Source: Gigaspora rosea | Taxonomy: Eukaryota > Glomeromycota > Glomeromycetes > Diversisporales > Gigasporaceae | Direction: 5' to 3' | DNA length: 64,000 nucleotides | NCBI GenBank assembly: GCA_003550325.1 | Contig: QKWP01000031.1 | Location: 118,124-182,123, forward strand | Shown here: one piece after another, positions 22,875 through 33,417 of the stretch | Numbering within the stretch: the stretch's first letter is position 1 | Layout of the letters: the number at the start of each line of letters is the position of its first letter | The notes under the pieces: model-generated | What the model saw: the letters and a program-made list of their open reading frames with translations, nothing else | Told to the model about the DNA's origin: nothing | Database searches by the model: none | Made by a program: the position numbers and the translations under genes

Positions 22875-24721
22875 CTACATAGATCAAGTGAAATTAAAGT
22901 TAATTCTAGGAAAGGGAAACCGTAATAAATCCGGTGCGAAGACACATGAGGCACGTTGTGTTAATAAATATGCAATGATGGCAGATCAGAAAAGAGTAAC
23001 AAAAATTGTAATTTTTTAAAAACTCTAAATGAAGATATGCGATAACTACCTGACCAAATTCAATTATCGAATTTGGTCAACTAGCTACCGCGCTATCTTT
23101 ATTTAAAATTTTGAAACCGTTTATCAAAATATATGGTATTCTAAATTTTTTAAACCTTTAACGAATCCATAGAATTAAAATAAAATTTTACGAATTTCGG
23201 TAAGTAGCTACCGCACTATCTTAGTTTAATATGTTGAAAATATATGAGCTAAATTTTTCTAAACATTAAGCGAAAATAGTACAGTAATCGTTTGACTAAA
23301 TTTGTTAAAAATTCTTATTTTATTTCTACGAATTTATAGGTAAAATACCATTCTTTATGGATCTGTACTGTCCCCGATGGTGTGAAAAACTGATTTACAT
23401 ACCGTTTCTGATAAAGTTCTAAAAAATTATAGTATTATTGAGTAAAGCCATGGCGTAAAAATTTGGAGTCCCATTATTACTCCAATTCGATCGTAAGATC
23501 AATGTGCAATAAAAAATTTAATAAAAAAAAAACAAAGAACTGAAATAACTTGCATAGCTATTAACTTTCAATCGTTGAAAAAGTGTTTTGACATAATATT
23601 TCTTATTATATTGTTTTAAGAATCAATGTTTTGATTATTTCAATATATATTATGGATTAATCATGGGCTATGGTTTTAGTATTCCCTTTATAATTAAGCA
23701 TTGTCGGGCTTCTTTAATGACCTTATCAGGAAAAGTAAGTAAATTTTTTCTTCCTATAAGGAACAGTACGATCCATCGAAAATGGTATTTTGCGATTTAT
23801 AGAATTAAAATAAAACATTCATTGAATTTGTTCAACTAGTTACCGCGCTATTAGGGTTTCGCATGGGTTGGACTATTCATGGAGCATTCATTGATTGGTC
23901 CGGGCTTAGTCAAAAAATTTCGACCATGGGAAATTGAGCACAGATTCAAAATCCATGGATAGTCCAAAATTAAAATCAAATTCAAAGATGTCATTATCGT
24001 TTTTCTTATCATTTGATGTCAAAATTACAAACCCGAACTTAATTTGAAAATAAGTTATTTATAGTTTGTGTTTGTGTTATTTGGATCTATGAATTGTACC
24101 ATGTGGTTATGGGCTGGGCTTGGATCTATCCGGGCTGTCTGGAATTCTAGCCCAGCCCGGCCCATGCTGAACCCTACATACTATATTTTGAAACCGTTTA
24201 TCAAAATTATTATAAGTAAATTTTTCTAAATTTTAAACGAAGATAGCACAATAACCACTCGACCAAATTTAATAAAAAATTTTCTTTATTTTTAACCTAC
24301 GAATTTATAGAATTAAAATAAAAAAGGTTGGTCAAGTGTCGTTATTCATTTAAAATTTTTTTTAAAAAAATACTGATGTCTCATTGCTGGGCACACCGAT
24401 AGAAAATTCAAAATAACGTTTCTCTTCGCATGGAAATTGAAAGTCATCCGCTACTCTCCAGACAATTACAAATGAAATTTTCTTTTGAAATTGTTGTCAC
24501 AGATGAAGCAATTATAGGTTAAAATTAAGAACTGTAAGTACTGTACCTATTTTAATTTAAATTTTTAAGATCAATTTAGAATTTATAATAGTATAAGTAG
24601 GTTTTATATTTTAAAAAAGAGAAACCAAAGTTAATCTTTAACAGATCTTAACTTCAACAAACTTTAGTTCAGCAAATCTCAACTAATCTCAGATTTGATG
24701 TAAAAATTATTACAAATTTAC
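22875..24721 (-). other. Enlarged intron 4 of the histidine kinase
   Basis: The donor after GAAAG (24722) and acceptor TATGTAG (ending 22875) join Phe-Glu-Ser-Ile-Arg-Ala-Ser-Gly-Lys-Gly in frame. The 1,847 bp between holds several worn copies of a unit with GCTACCGC(G/A)CTATCTT and GAAACCGTTTATCAAAAT (near 23085, 23210, 23840, 24185) and a hAT-like insertion (23852-24176). Confidence 0.7.
23852..24176. mobile_element. hAT-like MITE in kinase intron 4
   Basis: It begins TAGGGTTTCGCATGGG and ends, inverted, TAGGGTTCAGCATGGG. A GC-rich GGGCTGGGCTTGG / CCCAGCCCGGCCC block lies near the right end. The flanks CGCGCTAT and CATACTAT agree at 5 of 8 positions, so the duplication is decayed or wrong. 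Confidence 0.55.
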
Positions 24722-25230
24722 CTTTCAAATTGTGAAATAAGAAGTTCATGTATATCAGGCCAAATTTGTTTAAATGTTTTTCCTAATGCTATTTAATATT
24801 AAAAAGAAAGTTAAATTTATAAAATTATTATAAACATATGACAAGAAATAACTTAACCATAAGGATGTTTTGCCTTCATTATTGGAATCCACGCTATATA
24901 AACATATAGGAATAGTTATTTAAAGATAATCAAATAGATAAAATAAATTGAATTTTAGAATTGGGCTACCTTTATTATATAATGCGATCCAATCGGGAGC
25001 GATTATGATACATGTGGGAAATGCAGCTTGAAGACATAAATCCTGAGAATAGCAGCGACTTTTTTTAATAAGTTTTAAGATATTTTTTTTTTAAAAAAAA
25101 TAATAGAGTTTACCACAGCATTTTTGAGAGAAGCATCCCATAATTTCATAGGACCAAGTGAAGTTGATGACCAATTAAAATTGTAGACGGTACTAACCCA
25201 GTCCGTTTCCTCTTCGTTGTAGGTCGACAT

Positions 25231-25919
25231 GTAAACTAGAAAATGAATTGCAAGACTATCAATGATAAACAATAAGTTTTTTAATCACTTGAACTAATCA
25301 TCGAAAAGAAGGATGGGTATAAAAATTTTTAGCAAGTAGTTAAAGTTCGGTAATCTAAATCCAAAAATTAAACTTTTATATTACGTAAAAAAGTGATTTG
25401 TCTTGTATAACAGATAGCAAACTACGTTCGTACGAAGTATTAGTGTTGTAATACAGCACTATAAATTTAATACTGATTCGTTTGCAACAATTGCTGAAGG
25501 CGGCAGTGGCCGCCCTGGTCGTGTTACGATTACTTATGAATTAATTATCAATTGTGCATTATTGTTATTATAAACCTGGACTTTTTGGTGGTCTCACTGG
25601 CTAACTCTACATTTCATAATTATTTAAATAGTTACATCAAATTTTTCATCGTATTGGTGATACTGGTGGTACCGGTACCATTTTACGGAATTACTTTGTG
25701 CGAGTGATATAGCCCTATAGCTAACTGTCTTCTGATTGGTCAATCACTTACAATTGTATTTATACAGTTTAGAGTACTTTAATATTTCAAAAGTAAAAAA
25801 TGAAAATTAAGACCGTCTCTATCTTCAGTGAGGCTCCAAAAGTTACTATGCAAAATAATCCAAAAAGATCTACAACCAAGATGCATTTTGCTTAGAAGGT
25901 AAAAATTCTATATATAATT
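25231..25919. other. Upstream region of the histidine kinase
   Basis: No gene recognised. Positions 25708-25765 repeat 1679-1735. A short GGTGATACTGGTGGTACCGGTACC block lies near 25659. Any promoter of the kinase should be here, but no defined element was identified. Confidence 0.3.
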
Positions 25920-26068
25920 GGAACCCCACAGCAAAAGGGTGTAATGAAGAAAAGTATTGATTTTATAATTTTATAAAAATTAGGTGCTTATTACTCTAAT
26001 TCTTCAAGAAATTAAGTTTTTTAAAAAAAATTTTTTTTGCTTCATTACACCTTTTTGCTGTGGGGTCC
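25920..26068. mobile_element. MITE with 30-bp inverted ends
   Basis: GGAACCCCACAGCAAAAGGG and the following TGTAATGAAG on the left are matched inverted on the right by GGGACCCCACAGCAAAAAGG and TGTAATGAAG (2 differences in 30). The flanks are AT-rich (TATATA), so no duplication can be called. Confidence 0.7.
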
Positions 26069-26494
26069 CCATATATAGAACTATATATAATTACTAAATG
26101 GTCGAATGTATTTGACTTAATAAACAAAAGAAACTTTTAAGAAAGATAAAACGTTTGCTAAGTTACGTGTGCAATGTTTAAAGCATAGTGTAAAGAACTT
26201 TTAATGTAGTTTGAGATTTTAAAGATTACAACCAACTTTGCATAGTTAATTGGATTTTTTCACAATAAACATTATTTATAATACAGTAGACTATATATTT
26301 AGATCTCATGAATAGACGGAAAACATTTATTTAAGAAAATATATTTGATCCTTGCCGTTCTTTGATTGTAATGATAAGAGTTAATTTCACAACTAGTGTT
26401 CTGACCTGGGTAAGTATCACCCGGGTCACCCGCGGGTGGCCGGGTTGAATTATGACCCACCCAGGTGGTCAACCCGTGTGGGTCAACCCGCGGG

Positions 26495-26669
26495 TAGTGA
26501 TGTGCCGCGTACAGAACTATACGTACTGTACTGATGCTAAAATTTTTGCCGATTACTTGTTCCAGCCAATCAGATGTCAGAAAAGAACTATACGTACAGT
26601 ACCTACTGTATGTACTGTACGTACTGTACGCTAAAATTTTTCAGGTATCATATAAATGGCACATCACTA
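26495..26669. mobile_element. Nested hAT-type MITE, TSD CCCGCGGG
   Basis: The inverted ends TAGTGATGTGCC / GGCACATCACTA are perfect over 12 bp. CCCGCGGG flanks both sides (26487-26494, 26670-26677); it is itself a palindrome. The interior has GTACGTACTGTAC-like words. It belongs to the same family as 54656-54907, which has the same ends. Confidence 0.8.
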
Positions 26670-26869
26670 CCCGCGGGTCACCCGTGGGTGAACCCGTGGA
26701 TCACCCACATGGGTGACCCGTATGGGTTGGTTATAATTAGGGATGTTATCCTGCTTGCAGAAACTCAGTTCGACCCTGCTTGGAACCGAACCCAATGGAA
26801 CGGTTGTTGCTTGATTCCCCGAAAGTTAGTTACCCTCCAGCTCATTTTTCAGACACTATATCCCCGACA

Positions 26870-27060
26870 GAAAGTTTCACCTACAGCATTTTTTGTTGAC
26901 AGTATCCTTCCTCGACTTACCATGTTTTCGACCTCCCCTTTCCTTGACAGGACATATTTTCTAAAAGACATTTTACTGACATGTCGTATTTCAGAAAGAA
27001 TATTTTTCCGACATGACATGTTTCCGACATCTTTTTCCGACAAGATCTTTCCCGATTAGA
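26870..27060. repeat. GACA-word repeat arm (copy 3)
   Basis: Repeated words of the type TTTCCGACATG (for example near 26895, 26945, 26980, 27010, 27030) resemble the left arm of the foldback family at 536 and 61500. A TTAGGG-like tract follows at 27128, then the gap, so only one arm is visible. Confidence 0.45.
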
Positions 27061-27127
27061 AATATAATTATTGGGTAGAGTGATATATTCGTGTTCATCA
27101 CATCACATGATTAAGCACTCGGCCTAA

Positions 27128-27151
27128 ATTAGGGTTAGAGTTAGGGTTAGA
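27128..27151 (+). repeat. Short TTAGGG-like tract at the gap edge
   Basis: Four TTAGGG/TTAGAG units run into the N-run. It looks interstitial, since a hAT element encloses it, rather than a chromosome end. Confidence 0.6.
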
Positions 27152-27876
27152 NNNNNNNNNNNNNNNNNNNNNNNNNNNNNNNNNNNNNNNNNNNNNNNNN
27201 NNNNNNNNNNNNNNNNNNNNNNNNNNNNNNNNNNNNNNNNNNNNNNNNNNNNNNNNNNNNNNNNNNNNNNNNNNNNNNNNNNNNNNNNNNNNNNNNNNNN
27301 NNNNNNNNNNNNNNNNNNNNNNNNNNNNNNNNNNNNNNNNNNNNNNNNNNNNNNNNNNNNNNNNNNNNNNNNNNNNNNNNNNNNNNNNNNNNNNNNNNNN
27401 NNNNNNNNNNNNNNNNNNNNNNNNNNNNNNNNNNNNNNNNNNNNNNNNNNNNNNNNNNNNNNNNNNNNNNNNNNNNNNNNNNNNNNNNNNNNNNNNNNNN
27501 NNNNNNNNNNNNNNNNNNNNNNNNNNNNNNNNNNNNNNNNNNNNNNNNNNNNNNNNNNNNNNNNNNNNNNNNNNNNNNNNNNNNNNNNNNNNNNNNNNNN
27601 NNNNNNNNNNNNNNNNNNNNNNNNNNNNNNNNNNNNNNNNNNNNNNNNNNNNNNNNNNNNNNNNNNNNNNNNNNNNNNNNNNNNNNNNNNNNNNNNNNNN
27701 NNNNNNNNNNNNNNNNNNNNNNNNNNNNNNNNNNNNNNNNNNNNNNNNNNNNNNNNNNNNNNNNNNNNNNNNNNNNNNNNNNNNNNNNNNNNNNNNNNNN
27801 NNNNNNNNNNNNNNNNNNNNNNNNNNNNNNNNNNNNNNNNNNNNNNNNNNNNNNNNNNNNNNNNNNNNNNNNNNNN
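27152..27876. other. Assembly gap, then poly-T
   Basis: A run of N followed by about 52 T (27877-27928). Content unknown; a long homopolymer or repeat is the likely reason for the break. Confidence 0.95.
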
Positions 27877-27933
<57 letters not shown>

Positions 27934-28138
27934 CAGACTGCCCAACCGCGGGTGGCCCACCCACGGGTGACTCGTAGCAGAATTTTTTTTATTATCTAGT
28001 GTTCACCCGGGTTAGGATTTTCGTGACGGTCAGAACACTATTCACAACTGAAATTTTGTTGGCTGAATGTCACATGTTAGCGCATATGGCCAATCATAAA
28101 ACAATATTCAAATTCATGGATCTACTAATCACAGAAAG

Positions 28139-28516
28139 GGCAGGGACAGTGAATAATATCGATTTGTATTGATAATATATAAAACGATATTTTTAAGCCA
28201 AATCATGGCGAAATCGATATTTTCGCAAATGTTAATGCAGTGTAACAATATGCACTTGGGCAAAATTAAAAGTATAATTCGGGCCAGGCAATATAAATTT
28301 GCTAACTTAAACCGTTGATAAGCTTCGGTAAAATAGACAATCAACAAACACGTCAAAAGAAGAAAGAATTTAGTTACTGATCACGTTATATCACGTTATC
28401 TGTAAAAGTTGTACAAAATTTTGCATTTTAATTGGCCAATCATGAGTATATCGATATTTTGACCTACCAATCGATATTTTTGCAAAATCAAATCGATATT
28501 ATTCACCGTCCCTGCC
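28139..28516. mobile_element. MITE with 28-bp inverted ends
   Basis: GGCAGGGACAGTGAATAATA followed by TCGATTTG at the left is matched at the right by the inverted GGCAGGGACGGTGAATAATA and TCGATTTG (1 difference in 28). Several ATCGATAT words lie subterminally. No target duplication is obvious. Confidence 0.7.
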
Positions 28517-29249
28517 TATAGGGCAAATCTTACGTTTTTGATACTCCTGCACTTACTTTTTTGATACTCCTAAATGTACCCCAAAAATTTTATTACTTTT
28601 TTGAGACACGGCGATTTTAAAAAAGGCACGTGACCACTGCTATTAAAGTCGACCAATGGAATCGCAGGTAAAATTCTAATAAAAGGCTTAAAAGTTTTTT
28701 TTAATCGGAACTAATTTTTTATTATGTCACTATTATTTGAATTTCTAATAAGAGTGCAAAGATGAAAATTACCGTTCCAATAGTAATAAATACATTAAAA
28801 TTGGCTCACTGTATCACGAGATATGAGTAAAAAAATTTTCACGAATTTTTAAGTTTTTTAAAATAAAACGTTAACTAAGTTTGACTGACTGAAGATTATC
28901 ACGGGAACTATCGGCTTGATACTGAGTTTGTAGTTCGTTACAAAATTGATTAGTCACGCGTCACGCAGATCACTGGGGTAAATTTTTTACCATGAAATTT
29001 AAGTGATCGACATTCAACGGTAGGTCCTTTTCAAACGGCATTTTCAGAGGATACTTAAAAGAAAATCGCACTCACAAGACTATGTGCGATAGTTCAGCTA
29101 CACGAATACTTTCTTGTTTTTAATTTTGAACGAGACAAACAATAAACCTGAGAAGAATCATGTCTTCAAAAATAGTCTTTCGTTTCATTTTTCTTAGCAT
29201 TACTTCAATGATATAGAATCTCCTTTCTTTGAAACTTTTTAAGCAAAGA
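28517..29249. repeat. Intergenic DNA with a repeat shared with 39418-39880
   Basis: Positions 28690-28870 match 39418-39508 plus 39804-39880 (shared TTATTATGTCA, TATTATTTGAATTTCTAATA, GATGAAAATTACC, ACAAGATATGAGTAAAAAA-like words). At 39.5 kb a MITE has split the same sequence, so this copy shows the empty site. No gene. Confidence 0.6.
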
Positions 29250-29481
29250 CTCACGTATAGGGTCCGAAATGGGCCGGGTCAGACCCGCAAATTTGCGGGT
29301 CGGGCCGGGTCGGGTCGGGTCTGGGCCTAAATTTTAGACCCATAAATTGATTGGGTCGGGTTTGGGCCGGGCTAAAAAATACTGGGCCAGGTTCGGGCCG
29401 GGCTAAAAAAATACTGGGCCGGGTCTGAACCGGGTATATAAAATACCGGGCCGGGTCCGGGCTTTATAAATAGACCCGTCA

Positions 29482-30370
29482 ATAGAGTTCCAAATCGTTA
29501 GTTGAAAAACCAACTAGTTGGCAACTTTTCAACTAATCGATTTAAAAAAAATTTAAACAACTAATCGATTTATTACCAACTAGTTCAATTATGATTAATC
29601 GTTAATTACCAACTAGTTGTCAACCAACTAAAACTTATATTAATCAACCAAACAACTATTACTATTAATAGCAATAACATCGGGAAATTATATATATAGA
29701 TATTGATCGATATATAGCACTTAATCGTTTTATATCGATTATTAAAATATCGTTATATATCGATTAATTGGATAAAAATCGATATATATCTATAATCGAT
29801 ATATATCATTTTTTATATTAAATCGTTATATATCTATAAATCGATTATAATCGTAATTATTTGAAACGATATATGACGATTAGCAGATCTTTAACGATTA
29901 CATACCCGTTATGAAAATTTCAACCCAAATCACCGGATAAAAAAAAAAAAAAAAAAAAAAAACAAAGTTCAAAATCTCTTAAGCCCATTTGATCCGTAAG
30001 CTGCTATAGATTATAAAAATATATTCCACAAAATGAGCAAAAAAACTTAAAAAAAAAAAAAACCGTTTTGAACGATTTTTATCCTCTTTCCCTTTTACCC
30101 CTCTCTTACTTTTACCCCTCTCTCTTTTTTACCCCTCTTTTTCTTTTATCCTTCTCACCCTTTTTTTTTTTTTTTTTTATTATTTCGAATATATTCGAAA
30201 TATTTTAAAACGAATTAGTTTTCTTTAATATCAACTATACAACTTACAACTAAACAACTAAACAACTAAACAACTAAACAACTAAACAACTTAACGATTG
30301 TCAGGTCACGTGATCCCGTAATCGATTAGTTGCCAACTATAGTTGGCAACTAATCGATTGGCAAAATTTT
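29482..30370. repeat. Palindrome-rich 5' region of the hAT element
   Basis: Repeated AACTAATCGATT/ACTAGTTG words (29485-29640, 30320-30365) and repeated ATCGATATATATCGATT-type words (29690-29880) precede the transposase. Low-complexity A, T and CCCCTCTTT runs lie at 29940-30170. They may be extra binding sites or decoration from older insertions. Confidence 0.5.
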
Positions 30371-30858
30371 ACCAACTCGGACCTCTACCCGTCAAAAACC
30401 CAATAATGCCTGTTTTAGTACAGTCTCTATATAATTAGATATTGCTTTAACTTATTTTTTTACATACCCGGTACTACGAATAAAACTATATTTATTGCTA
30501 TAACAAAACCTGTTATTTTAATATATATATATCTAGAAAGTATCTACTGTAGAACTTAAATAAAGATATGTGCGTACGTACAGTGCTCAAAGAAACTAAA
30601 TTTTTTCTATGCTCTTTATATAAACTTTTTTTACTTCTTTTATATGTATATATCAGATTATAATTTCTCGAGATGTGTGTAAAAACGGAAAAAAAGACAT
30701 GTGAAATTAAAAATTGCAGTAAAAGGATATTGTACCCCTTTTTTTCGTGTTTTTTTTTTTTTTTTTGTTTTTTTTTTTTTTTTTAAAAAAAAAGAGCAAT
30801 ATCATACACTTGTAGTCTTAGTGAACAATTCAATTTGAACAATAATACTAAAATAAAA

Positions 30859-33417
30859 ATGGATTCGGAAGGTAATGAAAGTATAGGTAGTACGCGTTCT
30901 GAACAAACCTTACCTGTAAAAAATCATACACCTATCAAAAAACGCAAAAGGGGTGGTAAAGAACCGTCATGGGTATTCAAAGAAGGACACTTTGTCAAGC
31001 CCGAAGATCCTAAAAAAAGTAAGAATTAATAAATTATGTTAAAAATGTATTTATAAATATATATATTTATAAAACAATATAATTCTAGAGGACCGTGCCC
31101 AATGTACGCACTGTAAAAATTTTTTTAAACATGATGCCAGTTCGGGAACAAGTTCCTTGATTCGGCACATAAAACAAACAAGATGTAGTAAATACCTTAA
31201 TCCTGAATCGCAACAACAATTACAGTTGTCTCCATCAGGTGTTTCTAATTACAAATTTTCACAAGATAAAAGTCGTGAAGATCTGGTGGATATGATCATA
31301 ATGCATGCATACCCATTTCACATGGTCGAACACAAGGGATTTTTAAAATTTCTTAAAAATTTGCGACCACAGTTTAAATTAATATGTGAAAAAACAATAA
31401 GTGCGGATTGTAAAATTCGTGTTGAAGAGCTTACAACAAAAATTCGTATAATGATACAGGAAGCACCCGGGCATTTAAGTTTTACAACCGATCTGTGGAC
31501 CTCGAACCAAAATCTTGGTTACATGGCAGTTACATGTATGTATTTCTTCTATCATGTATTCATTTTTTCTAGTCACTTAATTATATGTTTTTATTAGGCC
31601 ATTTTATCAATAAGGATTGGAATCTTCGGAAGGTAGTTTTAGCATTTAGATTAGTTCCTGCACCGCACAGTGGAATTGCTATTAGTGATACGTTTTTGCA
31701 GTGTCTTGATGATTGGAACATTACGTCCAAAGTAAGTGTTTTATAGATGGTTTTTATTTGTACAGTATATGTTATTAACAAATTTATTATTTTATAGATG
31801 ATGGCAATTACGTTAGATAACGCATCCAACAATGATGCCGCAATAACCAATATAAAACGCAGGCTTGACGAACAAAATATGCTCGTTGCAAATGGAAATT
31901 TACTACATCAACGTTGCTGTGCCCACATCTTGAACCTCATAGTCACCGATGGACTTAAAATGGTTAAAGATGTTGTGAACAAGGTAAGTAAATAATTTAG
32001 TCTTTCTAGGAGTTGACATACTTACTCATCGTTGATATTATAGATCCGAGGTTGTGTGAATTGGATTCACAGCTCTCAACGTCGTCAACAAATCTTCGAG
32101 GATTATATAACCGGGTTTTGTGAAGAACTTGTTTCAAGTCAAAGGCCAGCTCTTGATGTGATCACGCGTTGGAACTCGACGTACATCATGTTGGCGTCCA
32201 CCATCCCATATAAAAGTATATTTGATCGTCTTACATACCGGGATACCAGTTTTGAGCCAATCGCACCGTTCGAAGAAGATTGGGAAAAGGCAGAGAGCCT
32301 CTGCAGTTTCTTGAAACCGTTTTATGAAAGTAAGTAATATTAATTATATCTTGGGTAGTTTGGTATAAGTGAAATTTTGCAGTAAAGTATAATCGGCCGC
32401 TTATGCGGCCAATTATACTTTACTGCAAAATTCCGCTTATACCTAACTATCCAGGATATAACTATTACATATTGCTTTGAGCACAGATTAATGATATTAT
32501 ACTTTTAACACAGTTACCGAAGTTTTGTCCGGAAGCAAATATTCTACAGCAAACATTTTTCTTCCTCAATTGTTAAAAGTTAGAGTACATCTTGAACGAA
32601 ACAATACTAATTTAGATCCTTTTCTTTATCAAATGGCCAAGCCAATGCAATCTAAATTTGATAAGTACTGGGCGGATGCGGGTGAAATGCACTGTATTGC
32701 GTCAGTTCTAGATCCTCGTTATAAGATGTCGTTTCTAACTCATTTATACAAGGAGAAAATGAACTTGTCATGTATTGTAGCAGAGGAAAAGTTGATTTCA
32801 ATTAAATCAAGGTTAGAATATTATTGTTTTTGAATTTAACCTTCGTCAAGGCAGATCGTTTTAACTTAGCTTGTGTATTATTCTAATAATTATCTATTAT
32901 TGCAGAGTTAAAGATATCTACAGGTCAACTTATATGCAGCATACAACCAATACTGCAATAAATAATTTTTCGGATCTTCAAGATGAAGAAATGGATGATT
33001 TCGATGCCTTTCTTAGTGCCAATAATACTAAAGTTGGAAATGAATTTGATGAACTTGAGCGGTATCTTGCCGATCCGCTCTTCCCCCGTTCTCATTTAGA
33101 GCCATTCGATGTTCTAGCTTGGTGGAAAATAAATGCTCCAAGATACCCTGCCGTGTCATCAATGGCAAGGGACATCCTTGCGATTCCAATAACTTCAGTG
33201 CCGTCTGAAGCAGTAAGTAAACTTCGGAGTTCAACTTATTTTTTATTATTTTAAGGATTACTAGCCTATACTTTATTTTCAGGTATTTAGTACGGCTGGA
33301 AGAGTTATCAATGATTATCGGTCAAACCTTAACCCAGAATCAGTCGAAATGCTGATATGTGGCCAAGATTGGTTGGATAATATGGAAGAATGTGATGACG
33401 AATATGACCAGAATTAG
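30859..33417 (+). CDS. hAT transposase, 8 exons, 650 residues, apparently intact
   Basis: Exons: 30859-31018, 31089-31535, 31598-31731, 31798-31983, 32044-32329, 32514-32811, 32906-33212, 33283-33417; all introns are GT-AG and phases fit, with TAG at 33415-33417. The start is ATG 30859 (MDSEGNES). An N-terminal basic stretch (KKRKRGG) may be a nuclear signal. BED zinc finger: C59, C62, H80, C86. hAT catalytic core: FTTDLWTS (Asp188), ITLDNASNND (Asp254), RCCAHILNLIV, VITRWNST, and the C-terminal dimerisation region FDVLAWWKINAPRYPAVSSM to SVPSEAVFSTAGRV (Glu605). Length fits active hAT enzymes (about 600-800). The protein would cut and paste elements with the 29258 termini and possibly smaller relatives. 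I found no stop or frameshift. Confidence 0.88.
32345..32460 (+). repeat. Near-perfect hairpin inside transposase intron 5
   Basis: Within the 184-nt intron 32330-32513, about 55 nt on each side pair: GGTATAAGTGAAATTTTGCA then GTAAAGTATAAT, GGCCGC, a 4-5 nt loop, and the inverse with a handful of mismatches. It is either a very small MITE or a structural element that folds the intron and brings the splice sites together. Confidence 0.8.

Larger units (their letters stand above)
12832..25230 (-). pseudogene. Dual hybrid histidine kinase, 18 exons, disabled
   Basis: Exons, minus strand, read from GT-AG signals and phase: 25114-25230, 24970-25042, 24858-24893, 24722-24788, 22654-22874, 22079-22566, 21882-22017, 21657-21798, 21336-21552, 21128-21232, 20577-21057, 19949-20060, 19730-19852, 18941-19648, 18532-18865, 18401-18436, 18180-18326, 12832-13492; about 1,400 codons. 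Domains in order: PAS; GAF-like; HisKA (FFQSISHELKTPL); HATPase (DTGVG, GTGIGLALAKEF); receiver (ILLVDDNNYM, LSDIMMP, IKPF); GAF-like; second HisKA (ANTSHEIRTPL); second HATPase (HLLSNAVKFT, DTGIG, GAGLGLSISKNL); degenerate receiver. The expected final receiver is absent. Disabling changes: two insertions (4 bp and 1 bp) near 21665-21690, a lost A near 19980, TAA stops near 18800, 13235 and 13095. Such kinases sense signals in His-Asp phosphorelays. Start chosen at MSTYNEEE; an in-frame upstream ATG exists. Confidence 0.85.
26394..28040. mobile_element. hAT-type element spanning the assembly gap, TSD TTCACAAC
   Basis: The terminal inverted repeat TAGTGTTCTGACC is perfect over 13 bp. The flanking TTCACAAC at 26386-26393 and 28041-28048 is a perfect 8-bp duplication. 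Subterminal CCCGGGTGACCC/CCCGCGGGT words lie at both ends. The sequenced part has no transposase, but about 745 bp are unknown (27152-27876). It contains a nested MITE (26495-26669), a GACA-word repeat and a TTAGGG-like tract. Confidence 0.85.

Noticed and set aside
27128-27151. A telomere at the TTAGGG tract beside the gap
   Set aside because: The tract lies within a hAT-type element whose two ends and 8-bp duplications are on either side of the gap, and similar short tracts occur inside other repeats (51193, 61618). It is interstitial.
27098-27964. Long open frames across the N-run
   Set aside because: They consist of unknown bases and a poly-T/poly-A run; there is no coding evidence.
30835-30858. 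Upstream non-ATG start for the hAT transposase
   Set aside because: The extension begins at TTG; the first ATG at 30859 gives a natural N-terminus, so the extension was left out.
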